The position numbers and the translations under genes were made by a program. The notes under the pieces were generated by a model. It saw only the letters and a program-made list of their open reading frames with translations. It had not been told where the DNA came from and ran no database searches. 64,000 bases of DNA from Saccharibacter floricola DSM 15669 (GTDB lineage: Bacteria; Pseudomonadota; Alphaproteobacteria; Acetobacterales; Acetobacteraceae): NCBI RefSeq assembly GCF_000378165.1, contig NZ_KB899335.1, positions 62,001 through 126,000 on the forward strand. The letters run 5' to 3'. Of the stretch, positions 9,661-19,650 are shown piece by piece (the first letter of the stretch is position 1; each line of letters opens with the position of its first letter).

Positions 9661-9722
9661 CAGTCCCGCCTACGCGCTTTTACATCCATGTTTCTTGCCT
9701 ATCTCCCAGCACTATCTCGCCC

Positions 9723-11528
9723 TTACAGCCGCATTTCAGGCCGGTTAATGACCTCAACCGTTTTAAGCCTCTCTTCTCCAAACTGCTGGTCATCCAGCAC
9801 AGGAAGGCCCCCTTCTTCCAAAGCTGTACGCGTTGCTGAGAGACGTATCTTACCGCTTGGTGTGCGGCAAATCCCCCCCGGTCTTACCAAAACGATACGC
9901 ATAGACCTCACAATCGGGCATACCCGCGCAAGTGCTCGCACCATTGTCCATGCCAATGCCTCTCGCTGAGCACTGGGTACGGACGCGGCAACCTCTCCGA
10001 GAACGCATAAATCATCATTTTGACGAAAAATAGCAAGACTCCGCCCTTTAAAAACTGGACAGGCGACACGAACCACATGCGCTAAATCGTCAGGATCAAA
10101 CACCCGCCCTTCAAACATGATCTGATTTTCCATCCTCCCCGTGACATAAAGCTCACCCTGATGGAAGAACCCCATGTCACGACTACGGAAAAAACGCTTC
10201 CCATCATGTTCAAAACTAAAACGCTCTCGGTTTTCATCATCACGATTAAGATAACCGGGTGTAATAGAAGGCCCACTGAGCCAAAGCTCACCGACACATC
10301 CTTCCGGTAAGACATCTTCACTCTCAGGATCAACCACAAGAATAACGTGGTCTTCAATCACCTTGCCACAACTTGCTAATACGCGCGCATCATCCTCATG
10401 CTGTGGCGACTCAACATGTTTGCAAGCAAGTGCGGAACGTGAAAAACGACCAAAAGAGACGACCTCATGCCCTTGCCGCCCCCCACTGGCAATCATCAAG
10501 GTTGTTTCCGCCATGCCGTAACCAGGGCGCAGCACAGTCTGCGCTAGGTTGGACGATTCAAACCGCTTGAAAAACGTCGCAACAGAGTCTTCTTCAATCA
10601 TCTCCGCACCGATGACAGAACGTCGCCAACAGGATAGATCAAGCCGTTGCGCCTGTTCATCAGACACATGATGCGCACAAAGCTCATAGGCAAAGTTGGG
10701 CCCTGCTGAGAAGCCAACACGGTAACGATCAATCGCCTCTACCCAGCGTTGTGGCTTTTCAATGAAATGCTGCGGCAACATCAACCAACAGGGCCCACCA
10801 GCCACAACACCAATCAACAAGCCAATCATCAAACCCATATCATGCGATAAGGGCAACCAGCTCAACCCTAGGCCACCATCATAAAAACCTGTGCGCTCCA
10901 ACAAACGAGACAAATTGGCGCCTAGATTGCGATGGGTAATACATACTCCGCGTGGCCGTCCAACAGAGCCAGACGTATATTGCACAAGAGCTGTATCATC
11001 CATTCCGGTTGCATGATGGCGATAAAGCGGCTCTGCCTTTTGGGCCCCTTCAATAGGAACCCATTTCACGCCTTTCCCCCGCCCTTCTGCTTGACGACGA
11101 AAATCCATCAAGGTTTGCCGCAACCCAATCACCGCAACGGCTTGAGAATCATCCAAAATATCGAACAGTCGGTCTCGGCTACCAACAGAGGACGGGTACA
11201 CGCCAGAAACCGGCACCATATTGGCGTAGGCGCAACCAAAGAAGCCCGCGATCGCCTCCATGCCATTATCAAAGCACAGCAACACCCGTGACCGTTCAGG
11301 CACAAAGCGCGTCAACAATCCCGCAACCAAACAAGCCCAATCATGTGCCTGCTTAAATGTCATCTCATCTGTAACATTTTCCCCATCCCCCAATACGGCG
11401 AACTGCCGTTGATCGGGCCTCTCCAACGCCCGAAAGCTCAGCAGCTCATCTAGCGTTGAGTTCTGCCAGTCCAAAAGCACACGACCATCATCATAATAAC
11501 AGCAGCGATATTGGTCTAAATGTGCCAT
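9723..11528 (-). CDS. Fatty acyl-AMP ligase (FAAL), PKS starter-loading type
   Basis: A 601-residue ANL-superfamily enzyme that would make acyl-adenylate from a fatty acid and pass it to an acyl carrier protein. The P-loop is VQYTSGSVGRPRG (about 182-194). It is followed by SWLPLSHDMGL (about 223-233), AGPNFAYELC, PGYGMAETTL (about 335-344), and ASCGK...VDPES...VGELWLSGPSI, all in the form seen in FAALs rather than acyl-CoA ligases. The C-terminal catalytic Lys is kept (TPSGKIRLS). The ATG at 11528 overlaps the TGA of the PKS (TGATG), so the two are translationally coupled. This is the arrangement expected if the ligase feeds this PKS. Residues about 105-120 hold AYANMVPVSGVYPSS, also FAAL-like. 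Chain length of the substrate cannot be told. Confidence 0.9.
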   Translation of the reverse strand: MAHLDQYRCCYYDDGRVLLDWQNSTLDELLSFRALERPDQRQFAVLGDGENVTDEMTFKQAHDWACLVAGLLTRFVPERSRVLLCFDNGMEAIAGFFGCAYANMVPVSGVYPSSVGSRDRLFDILDDSQAVAVIGLRQTLMDFRRQAEGRGKGVKWVPIEGAQKAEPLYRHHATGMDDTALVQYTSGSVGRPRGVCITHRNLGANLSRLLERTGFYDGGLGLSWLPLSHDMGLMIGLLIGVVAGGPCWLMLPQHFIEKPQRWVEAIDRYRVGFSAGPNFAYELCAHHVSDEQAQRLDLSCWRRSVIGAEMIEEDSVATFFKRFESSNLAQTVLRPGYGMAETTLMIASGGRQGHEVVSFGRFSRSALACKHVESPQHEDDARVLASCGKVIEDHVILVVDPESEDVLPEGCVGELWLSGPSITPGYLNRDDENRERFSFEHDGKRFFRSRDMGFFHQGELYVTGRMENQIMFEGRVFDPDDLAHVVRVACPVFKGRSLAIFRQNDDLCVLGEVAASVPSAQREALAWTMVRALARVCPIVRSMRIVLVRPGGICRTPSGKIRLSATRTALEEGGLPVLDDQQFGEERLKTVEVINRPEMRL

Positions 11529-14500
11529 CAACGCGCCTCATCAGCTGAGCTATCTTGCGTCGTCGGCAGAGCTGCCTGCCCATTTTTGACCTGTAGCGCT
11601 TGGCGTAACAATGACCGCGACATATCAATGATGGTCTCATTACGAGCGAGCAGCACCAACGACACATCCACGCCAAACTCCGAGCGGATCGCCATTTGCA
11701 ATTCCACACCTGCCAGCGAATCAATCCCTAGCTCAGAAAGACGCGCATTATCGCTGATGCTTTCAGGGTCAATTTGTAAGACGGAACCGAGCTTCTCTTT
11801 CAATTTAACCAACACATAGCCCAGACGCTCCATCTCCGGCATCGCAAAAAGCGCTTGCAGCGTGTCAGACAGCCCATCTTTGCGGATTTCTTGCCTCACC
11901 GTCGCGAAACGCGCCAAAGGCTCCAGCCATGTCAGGGCATTAAACGCCTTAAACAGGTTAATATCGACAACAGAGACATAAGACCGCCCGGTCTTTAGCA
12001 AGGTTGGTAAAAACGCGAGCGCGTCTCTTGCTGCCATGGGCGTCACACCCACCGTATCAAACACACGCGCTGCTGCATCATGGCGGGTTAACATCCCCAC
12101 ATCACCAACAGCACCCCAACCCACAGCAAGCGCAACCTCACCACGTTGACGGCGACGTTCAGCTAAGGCGTTCAGATAGGAATTTGCAGCGATATAAACA
12201 CTTTGCCCAATATTGCCGATCTCCGTCGTGAAGGAGGAATAGAGCACGAAATAATCCAACTCTACCCCACGACAGGCTTCATCCAACACATGACCACCTT
12301 GCACCTTAGGGGCCAGAACCCGTGCAATCGCATCAGCTTCCAAATTAGGCAGCATCACATCATCAATGACCCCCGCCGCATGAAAGACCCCACGCAATGG
12401 TTTAGGCCCTTCTTTAAGGGAAGAAACAAGCGCGCTCATCTCCGCTTGATGTGTCACATCGGCCTGATGAGGCACAACCTCACACCCCATAGACTGCGCC
12501 GTCGTGCTTAACTGCTGAAAAGCCTCTTTCGCTTCGACCGTTTTAGGGAGGTTACGCCCCAAAACATGCACCGCACCCGCACCCTGCCGCACAAGCTCTT
12601 CAGCCGTTTTAAGGCCCAGCCCCCCAAAGCCACCCGTCACAAGATAGGACGCTCCTGAATGAACATGAGGCTGCGGCTTCTTAACTGGACGCACTTTAAG
12701 AGAACTCATGTCCTCAAAAGACAGCATGACCTTGCCAATATGTTTTGACGACGCCAAAAAGCGGAAAGCTTCCGAGACTTCTTTGGCAGGATAGACGGTA
12801 CAATCAATAAAATGCAGTTTGTGCTGACGTGCCAACGCGAGTATCTCGTCCAAAATATCATTCAGACGTGGATCAGGCATCAAGCGATCCATATCGAATG
12901 AGAAGAAGGACAAATTCTCATTAAAGGGCGTTAAATCAAGCCGGCGATGTTCCACAATATCGCGCTTACCGATTTCTACAAAACGTCCCAATCGCGCTAA
13001 AAGCCCAAGACTATGGGTCATTGCTTCACCCGGCAGTGAATTCAGCACGACATCCACGCCACGTCCGTTTGTGGCCTCACGCACACCGTCAACAAACTCT
13101 AACGTGCGTGAATCCCATACCCCAGCACAGCCTTGTTTACGTAAAAATTCGCGCTTTTCTGGGCTTCCCGCTGTGGCATAAACCGTCGCCCCACGATAAT
13201 GAGCAATTTGAATAGCCGCTTGCCCCACACCGCCAGCACCTGCATGAATCAAGACACTCTCACCATGTGACAAATGAGCAAGCGTAATGAGGCAATAATA
13301 AGCGGTTACAAAAACCAGCGGAGCGCCTGCCACAACATGAGGCGAATAGCCCGCCACTTCATCGTTGAGCGCCACCATATTGACACCAATATCAACAACA
13401 CGATGCGACGCGAAACTATCAGGGTATACCGCCAAAACGCGATCCCCAACACTATATTCTGTTACACCTTCTCCTACAGCGACAATTTCAGCAGCTGCCT
13501 CCATCCCTAAATGATGGCCATTATAGGTGCCTTCCATCACACTTTCAGGCAGCACAGACATAACCTTCAGCACGTCTTTAAAGTTCAAACTGGCTGAGAT
13601 AGTTCGTAACGTCACCTGATGAGGGCCGGGCTCTGGCACGTCATAGGCTTGCCATGTCAGCCCTTCTAAGACACCAGAACTCCCTGGAGTAAGGCGCACA
13701 CCAAGGCGATCTGTGCCATAACCGTCAAGGCTCTCAAATGGCACAGGGTCCGGCTCAGGATTGAGGGCAGGCGTCATCAGGCGCTGAACAGCGCGTTCCT
13801 CCGGTCGCAACGCCACCGTATCTTCTGATGTCTCTTCCAACACGATTTCCGCAGCGAGCTCTTCCATCATCGTATCTGGGACATCAACGGGAACATCGAC
13901 ACAACGGATCGCTAAGTCTGTTCGCTCACTTTGAACCGCACGGAAGAACCCCGCTACTGCGCGCTGTGCTGGACTAACAAGAGGCGGATGCCCGTCAAGA
14001 GCATAAGCCCCACGGGTTACCACGACAAATGGAAGACGCTCTTCACGCACACGCACCGCTATCGCATTCACAACCTGACGCGCTGTATCAATGAAAGGAA
14101 GAACATCGTCCTCCGACATATCAGCCGGAAGCATCCACACGACAGACCGCAAGCCAGACAATGTCTTATCATCCCCCAATAAGGGATGAAGCGCTTCAAG
14201 CTGCGTATCTGGATAGGCGAGAACATCAATCCCACTCTCTTGGAGATACGCCCCCAAACGCGGCGTTAACCCGCTTCCCTCGCCCAAAAGCGCGACGCTC
14301 ATCGGCTCACTCATCAGCATTTGCTGGTCAGTTACCACCCAACTCGGTGAGTAGAGGTAGCGCCCAACACGGCTCGCTTCATCATGCCCTGCCCGTGCCA
14401 AGCGGCGGCATGTCAGCCCCAAAAGCTCCGCAACAGGCGCACCCTCAGGGGTGTAAAGGCGCAAATCTGCCTCTACTTTTGCCTCTGTCCGTAAGGTTGG

Positions 14501-17500
14501 CGTCACTTTAACGACCAGCTGTGATGTTTTCATTCCCCAATAGCTGAGCCGACGCAGCTGTGTGGGCACAAACACACCCATGTCCCCCTCAAGTGGGAAA
14601 GCACCAATCATCGTGTGCATCGCTCCATCTAACAGAGCTGGATGCAGCCAATAATCATCTGCGGCTTGGGCCTCTTTGTCGTTGAGCGCAACCTCCCCAA
14701 CAGCAAACCCTTCCCCACGATGAAGCCGGGTTAATGTGCGGAAAGATGGGCCATATTCTAGCCCATGCTGTGCAAACTCATCATACACCGCCTTCCCCTC
14801 AAAAGCGGTAGTTTCTTTGTAAAGCGATGGGATATGAACAGCTGCTTGCCCCCAAGGAGCAGCCTGCAGAACGGTAACACGCCCATGCTGCTGCCAATCA
14901 CCATTCCACGCGACCGTTTCACTGGAGAATGTAAGCTCACGCGACGCTGGATCAAACGACCACATCACGACAGGGGCTTGACCTTCTTGCAGCACAAGAG
15001 GGGCATCAAGGCTAAGGTCTTCCAGCACGGCAGGCTCTTTGGACTCAAGCTGGTAATGAGCCGCTAGGGCAGCCTCAATATAACCCGCAGCAGGAAAAAG
15101 CGTCACGCCATCAATGCGATGGTCAGGCAACCACGGCATGAGAACCGTCGTCATATCCGCCCGCCAGGATGGCTGGTTCGTCAGTAAAGAAGGCGTGCCC
15201 AATACGGGATGCACGTGCAGATCCAACCGGTCTCGTCGAGCTGCTTCTGTCTCAAGCCAGAGATTGTCTTCAACACACCAAGAATAGAAGGGCAGATCAA
15301 CACGCCCGGGGCGCATAATATAGCGCCAGTCCGGCTCTGCCCCAGCCAAAGACAAGCGCACCAGTGCTTGCGTTAAGGTATCAGCAACCTCTTTATTACG
15401 CCGCAAGGTCGGGATAATCGCGACATTATGGCGGCTCTCCGCGGCCATCTGTTTAATGAACGCTCCCAAAACAGGCTGAGAACCTAACTCAAGGAAAACA
15501 GTCTGTTCGTCTTCCAGCATATGCCGAACCACATCAGCAAACCGCACGGACTGACGCGCATTGTGATACCAATAGGTCGCATCATGGCGTGCTCCCTCCT
15601 CCCAACGCTTTCCTGTAACGGTGGAATAGAGCGGAATGGTTGGCGCTTGATCGTCCAGATCAGCCAAAGCACGGAGCATGTCTTGCTCAATCTCGGCCAT
15701 TTGTGGGCTATGATAAGGCACGTCTACCTTAAGGAAGCGGACAAACACGCCCTCCTCTTCCCATGCAGAAGCCAGCTTCTCGAGCGCTGCACGCTCACCA
15801 GCGAGTGTGCAAGATTTTGGTGCGTTCACCGCGGCAATCGACACTGTCTCTGCATAAGGGGTGAGGGCTGCTTGAAGGTCATCTTCACTCAACCCCACAG
15901 CCAACATCGTCCCACGGTCTTCTAAGCGCGCCTGCAGCTGACTGCGATAATAAACAACCTCAATCGCATCCTTCAGGCTGAGCGCACCGCTCACATAAGC
16001 CGCTGCGACTTCCCCCACACTATGCCCAACAACAGAGCCAGGGCGAACACCATGCTGCGCGAAAAGTTGAGCAAGACAAATCTGAACTAAGAAAATCGCC
16101 GGCTGAGCAATCCGTGTATCATGAATGCGGGACTGTTTTTCAGGCTTGCGCAACTCTCCAAGGATAGACCAGCCTGCTTTTTGCGCAAACAACGCATCGC
16201 AGTCTTTTGCCAGTGCTTTCACCGCCGCAGGGGCTTTGTTCAGGATGAAGCGCCCCATCCCCCACCATTGCGTGCCCATTCCAGAGAACACAAAGGCTGG
16301 ACTGACTGGCTGATCCGTCACAGCGTCTTCTGCAACTAAGGCGGGATGTTTCTGGCCCGCTTCTAAAGCGCGCAACGCCTGTAAAGCCTCTTCACGCACA
16401 TCTTCTCCAGCACGCGGCAACACAAGCCCACGATGGAGAAAACGCCCGCGATACCGCACAGCCGAGAAGCACAAGGCCTCCCAATCAATCTGCGGCTTGT
16501 CTTCCAACACATCAGCATAACGTCCCGCCATCGCTTGAAGCGACTTTTGAGAAAAGGCAGAGACAAGCAGTGGAATCCGCTTCATAAAGCCAGCAGGACG
16601 CACGCCCTTCAGTCTGTTTTTAGGCCCCACTTTACGCGTCGCAGACGTACGCTCTGCCTCTGTTGGCGCGCGCAGCAAGGCCACGGCATTCGTCCCGCCA
16701 TACCCAAAGGAGTTCACCACAGCATAGAGCGGCCCTTCTTCTGGCAACGAAACAGACTGATGCTGCGGAATAGACAGCCGATACTCATCAAAAGGGATGG
16801 CCGGGTTCAGTTCCGTTAAGTTCGCTTGAGCTGGCACACGACGATGCTGCAAGCATAAAGCTGCTTTAAGAACGCCCAACGCCCCCGCAACCGCTTCTGT
16901 ATGGCCCAAATTCGCCTTCACTGCCCCGACAACGAGGGAGCGGTCTGCAGGCTGATACTGCGCCACAGCACGGGAAATCGCCTTGGTCTCAATCGGATCC
17001 CCCACTGGGGTTCCTGTCCCGTGCGCCTCCACATACGCCACCTCTTGAGGGGAGACATCAGCACGGGTCAGCACGTCACGGATCAGCTTTTCCTGTGCGT
17101 CTGCATCCGGCATGGTCATCACCGGTGTTCGGCCATCTTGGTTCACCCCTGACCCACAGATGACACCACGCACATCATCCCCATCACGCAGCGCATCATC
17201 AAGGCGTTTAAGCGCCAGCATCACACAGCCTTCACCACGGCCGTAACCATCTGCGGAGGCATCAAAGGTCTTGGAACGCCCATCCTTAGCCAAAAAATGC
17301 CCTTTGGTCATGAGCATGGCCGTTTGTGGGGACGACATAAAATTCACCCCTCCCGCAAGGGCGAGGTCACATTCATGAAGACGTAAGCTATTACAGGCCT
17401 GATGCAACGCGACGAGCGAAGACGAACAGGCCGTATCCATGGCCAAAGTCGGCCCTTCAAAGCCATAAACATGCGCAATACGTGCAGCCAGCATCGTCAT

Positions 17501-17971
17501 CGGAGCGGAGACAGCGGCAAACTGATCGCGAATTTGCGACCGCATAAACGGGCTGCCACAATGAACCAAATGGTCTTGCGTAAAGCCACCAATAAACACC
17601 CCAGTCCGGCTACCATTAAGGTCTGACGGCACGAGAGACGCATCTTCCAGCATGTGCCATGTCACCCCCAACAGCAAACGCTGCTGAAAGTCCATCACCG
17701 TGCCTTCACGCGGGGAAATACCAAAGAAAAGCGGTTCAAAATGATAAGATGCTTGATCGAGGAAGTTCCCCCACCGCATAGACGTCTTGCCCGGCGTCTG
17801 CTCAACGGGGTCATAGAAATGCGCAAGACTCCAGCGATCTTTAGGAATTTCAACTGCTGCATCCCGTTGTTCTTCAAGAAAAGCCCACAAAGCATCAGGC
17901 GTGCTTAACCCAGCGGGAAGCTCGCATCCCATGCCGATAATGGCAATATCACCATAACGCTTCTGACCCAT
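11528..17971 (-). CDS. Highly reducing type I polyketide synthase (KS-AT-DH-ER-KR-ACP)
   Basis: A 2147-residue single-module iterative PKS, with size and domain order like mycocerosic acid synthase. The ketosynthase (about 5-430) has active Cys182 (DTACSSS), His317 (EAHGTG) and His357 (KANLGHTEA). The acyltransferase (about 555-870) has Ser651 in GHSVGE and VPYHSPQM at 751-758, without the YASH motif of methylmalonyl-type domains, so malonyl-CoA is the likelier extender. The dehydratase (about 920-1195) has His951 and Asp1115. The enoylreductase (about 1430-1755) has HAGAGGVGQAA. The ketoreductase (about 1775-1960) has LVTGGFGGLGL with Ser1912/1913, Tyr1926 and Asn1930. The carrier protein carries Ser2085 (LGIDSLAG). 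All catalytic residues look intact. There is no thioesterase and no phosphopantetheinyl transferase nearby. Start ATG 17971 has AAAGG upstream. The product would be a saturated acyl chain, released or transferred by another enzyme. Confidence 0.95.
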   Translation of the reverse strand: MGQKRYGDIAIIGMGCELPAGLSTPDALWAFLEEQRDAAVEIPKDRWSLAHFYDPVEQTPGKTSMRWGNFLDQASYHFEPLFFGISPREGTVMDFQQRLLLGVTWHMLEDASLVPSDLNGSRTGVFIGGFTQDHLVHCGSPFMRSQIRDQFAAVSAPMTMLAARIAHVYGFEGPTLAMDTACSSSLVALHQACNSLRLHECDLALAGGVNFMSSPQTAMLMTKGHFLAKDGRSKTFDASADGYGRGEGCVMLALKRLDDALRDGDDVRGVICGSGVNQDGRTPVMTMPDADAQEKLIRDVLTRADVSPQEVAYVEAHGTGTPVGDPIETKAISRAVAQYQPADRSLVVGAVKANLGHTEAVAGALGVLKAALCLQHRRVPAQANLTELNPAIPFDEYRLSIPQHQSVSLPEEGPLYAVVNSFGYGGTNAVALLRAPTEAERTSATRKVGPKNRLKGVRPAGFMKRIPLLVSAFSQKSLQAMAGRYADVLEDKPQIDWEALCFSAVRYRGRFLHRGLVLPRAGEDVREEALQALRALEAGQKHPALVAEDAVTDQPVSPAFVFSGMGTQWWGMGRFILNKAPAAVKALAKDCDALFAQKAGWSILGELRKPEKQSRIHDTRIAQPAIFLVQICLAQLFAQHGVRPGSVVGHSVGEVAAAYVSGALSLKDAIEVVYYRSQLQARLEDRGTMLAVGLSEDDLQAALTPYAETVSIAAVNAPKSCTLAGERAALEKLASAWEEEGVFVRFLKVDVPYHSPQMAEIEQDMLRALADLDDQAPTIPLYSTVTGKRWEEGARHDATYWYHNARQSVRFADVVRHMLEDEQTVFLELGSQPVLGAFIKQMAAESRHNVAIIPTLRRNKEVADTLTQALVRLSLAGAEPDWRYIMRPGRVDLPFYSWCVEDNLWLETEAARRDRLDLHVHPVLGTPSLLTNQPSWRADMTTVLMPWLPDHRIDGVTLFPAAGYIEAALAAHYQLESKEPAVLEDLSLDAPLVLQEGQAPVVMWSFDPASRELTFSSETVAWNGDWQQHGRVTVLQAAPWGQAAVHIPSLYKETTAFEGKAVYDEFAQHGLEYGPSFRTLTRLHRGEGFAVGEVALNDKEAQAADDYWLHPALLDGAMHTMIGAFPLEGDMGVFVPTQLRRLSYWGMKTSQLVVKVTPTLRTEAKVEADLRLYTPEGAPVAELLGLTCRRLARAGHDEASRVGRYLYSPSWVVTDQQMLMSEPMSVALLGEGSGLTPRLGAYLQESGIDVLAYPDTQLEALHPLLGDDKTLSGLRSVVWMLPADMSEDDVLPFIDTARQVVNAIAVRVREERLPFVVVTRGAYALDGHPPLVSPAQRAVAGFFRAVQSERTDLAIRCVDVPVDVPDTMMEELAAEIVLEETSEDTVALRPEERAVQRLMTPALNPEPDPVPFESLDGYGTDRLGVRLTPGSSGVLEGLTWQAYDVPEPGPHQVTLRTISASLNFKDVLKVMSVLPESVMEGTYNGHHLGMEAAAEIVAVGEGVTEYSVGDRVLAVYPDSFASHRVVDIGVNMVALNDEVAGYSPHVVAGAPLVFVTAYYCLITLAHLSHGESVLIHAGAGGVGQAAIQIAHYRGATVYATAGSPEKREFLRKQGCAGVWDSRTLEFVDGVREATNGRGVDVVLNSLPGEAMTHSLGLLARLGRFVEIGKRDIVEHRRLDLTPFNENLSFFSFDMDRLMPDPRLNDILDEILALARQHKLHFIDCTVYPAKEVSEAFRFLASSKHIGKVMLSFEDMSSLKVRPVKKPQPHVHSGASYLVTGGFGGLGLKTAEELVRQGAGAVHVLGRNLPKTVEAKEAFQQLSTTAQSMGCEVVPHQADVTHQAEMSALVSSLKEGPKPLRGVFHAAGVIDDVMLPNLEADAIARVLAPKVQGGHVLDEACRGVELDYFVLYSSFTTEIGNIGQSVYIAANSYLNALAERRRQRGEVALAVGWGAVGDVGMLTRHDAAARVFDTVGVTPMAARDALAFLPTLLKTGRSYVSVVDINLFKAFNALTWLEPLARFATVRQEIRKDGLSDTLQALFAMPEMERLGYVLVKLKEKLGSVLQIDPESISDNARLSELGIDSLAGVELQMAIRSEFGVDVSLVLLARNETIIDMSRSLLRQALQVKNGQAALPTTQDSSADEAR

Positions 17972-18025
17972 GACCGACCTTTCTTGACTTTAAGTGCGTG
18001 GCTTTAGCAACGTGTCTAAGTTCAT

Positions 18026-19510
18026 TCATTGGCGTTCTAAATGAACGGAAAGCGACTGTGCGAGCCTCTCCCGATCCACTTGCCCGGCTTCCGTATAAGG
18101 CAACTCCCTCACCCAAATGACCGTAACGGGAGGAAGAGCGCTATAGCGTTGACGCAACCGCTTTGACAATGCCTCTCCATCAAGCTCTCCGGTCGTGATA
18201 AGTGCGCAATAAAGCGCCTGCTGTCCGTCCTTACCCCACCGCACAAAAGACGCTGCATCTTGCACAACGCTTTCTTCTTTGACCATCTGATCAATAAGAT
18301 GAAGGTCAAACTTCCCACCACCAATAGCGACAAGGTCATCCACCCGACCACAGAGATGAAGCTCCCCAATCGCTGAAATAAATCCGCGATCGCCCGGATA
18401 AAACCATCCGTCACGAAAACGCTTTTGCGTCACATCCGGCTCATTCAGATACTGCGTAACGGCCCCTGTCGCACGCACACGGATCACCCCTTTCTCCCCT
18501 TCGGGTAGAGGGTTTTCCTCCGCGTCAACAATTTGCACCCCGGCCCAAGGAAGCACACGCCCAACACTTTGAGGGCCCTCTCGCTTAGCGGCATCTATAC
18601 TAGAGAGCACACCACACTCATCAATCCCATACGCTACAGAGACATGAGGAGTAAGACGACTTTGTGTGCGCTCCAACAACAACGGTGACAAGGCCGCCCC
18701 CACGACGGTTAAATGTAGGTGGGAAACGCGCTTCATCCCCGGCGGTAAAGACCGTAATAAATACTCTAAATGCACAGGGGTCAGTACGACAAACAACGCA
18801 TGTCCCTGTGCAACTTCTGCCCCCATAGTTTGCTCACTCGCGATACGCACCGTCGTGCCCGCCACCAGCGCCGCCCCCACCATGAGAAAGCCACTCATCG
18901 ACACAGGGCTAATGGTGCACAGCAAATGTGGCTTTTGCCCATCAGAGGCCATAAGAGCCAAGGCCTCGCCCATGTCCTGATAAACCAGCCGCAACAAAGA
19001 GGCCTCAACATCAGCGTAACTAAAGCCGAGAACATGCATATCACGATCTGTTCCCATCGCGACGGCAACGCGGCATAGCGCATCCGACGCCACAGGGACA
19101 GGCGGGTAATAATCCTCAGAATGGTCATCGTCCACGCCATCAAGCACAGCACGAAACCAACCATCATCAAGAGAGAGACGCCCTTCTTGAGCGGGAAGAT
19201 CCCCATTATGAAGAATAATCAGGTCAGGCGACAAAACAGCCAGCATTTCCTGAGGTACATCAGCATCGGGAAGAGAAACAGACGCCACACCAAGACGACT
19301 CAGCACAAGAAGGAGCATCCAATGGCGCCAACTATCGACACATTGCACCGCAACCAACCGCGGCGCGAGCTCCCGCAACCCCTCTAAAGCACGTGCTAAA
19401 CGACTAACCGACGCTTCAAGCTGGTCAAACCGACACTGGCGGACAAGTCCACCTAATGCCACGACATCCCCACAACGACGCGCGTTATGGAGCACGAAAC
19501 GATCGAGCAC
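18026..19510 (-). CDS. Degenerate AMP-binding (ANL) ligase-like protein
   Basis: A 494-residue protein with the overall ANL adenylate-forming fold: VAYGIDECG in the position of the YGxTE motif, a late hinge region with FYPGDRGF and LCGRVDDLVAIGG, and a C-terminal domain. Two key elements are altered. The Ser/Thr/Gly-rich P-loop is replaced by a sequence around VAMGTDRDMHVLG, and the catalytic Lys near the end (normally GKxDR) is Gln in EAGQVDRERL. It may therefore be inactive as an adenylating enzyme and serve as a scaffold, or have an altered reaction. Start GTG 19510 has AGGAGAAGG just upstream. It sits 54 bases before the PKS and reads the same way, so it is probably co-transcribed with it. 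A role in starter delivery or release is possible but not shown. Confidence 0.75.
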   Translation of the reverse strand: MLDRFVLHNARRCGDVVALGGLVRQCRFDQLEASVSRLARALEGLRELAPRLVAVQCVDSWRHWMLLLVLSRLGVASVSLPDADVPQEMLAVLSPDLIILHNGDLPAQEGRLSLDDGWFRAVLDGVDDDHSEDYYPPVPVASDALCRVAVAMGTDRDMHVLGFSYADVEASLLRLVYQDMGEALALMASDGQKPHLLCTISPVSMSGFLMVGAALVAGTTVRIASEQTMGAEVAQGHALFVVLTPVHLEYLLRSLPPGMKRVSHLHLTVVGAALSPLLLERTQSRLTPHVSVAYGIDECGVLSSIDAAKREGPQSVGRVLPWAGVQIVDAEENPLPEGEKGVIRVRATGAVTQYLNEPDVTQKRFRDGWFYPGDRGFISAIGELHLCGRVDDLVAIGGGKFDLHLIDQMVKEESVVQDAASFVRWGKDGQQALYCALITTGELDGEALSKRLRQRYSALPPVTVIWVRELPYTEAGQVDRERLAQSLSVHLERQ

Positions 19511-19650
19511 GCCTTCTCCTCACATAATAACTGTTTCTCTAAACATTAAATGCACTGATAAAACCACCCTATCGGCCCTTTATCTCGCACATCTCGTCCC
19601 CTGCTTTCGCGTAAGTCCTTCTTCTCATTAAGGAAGTCTATCAACTTTCT

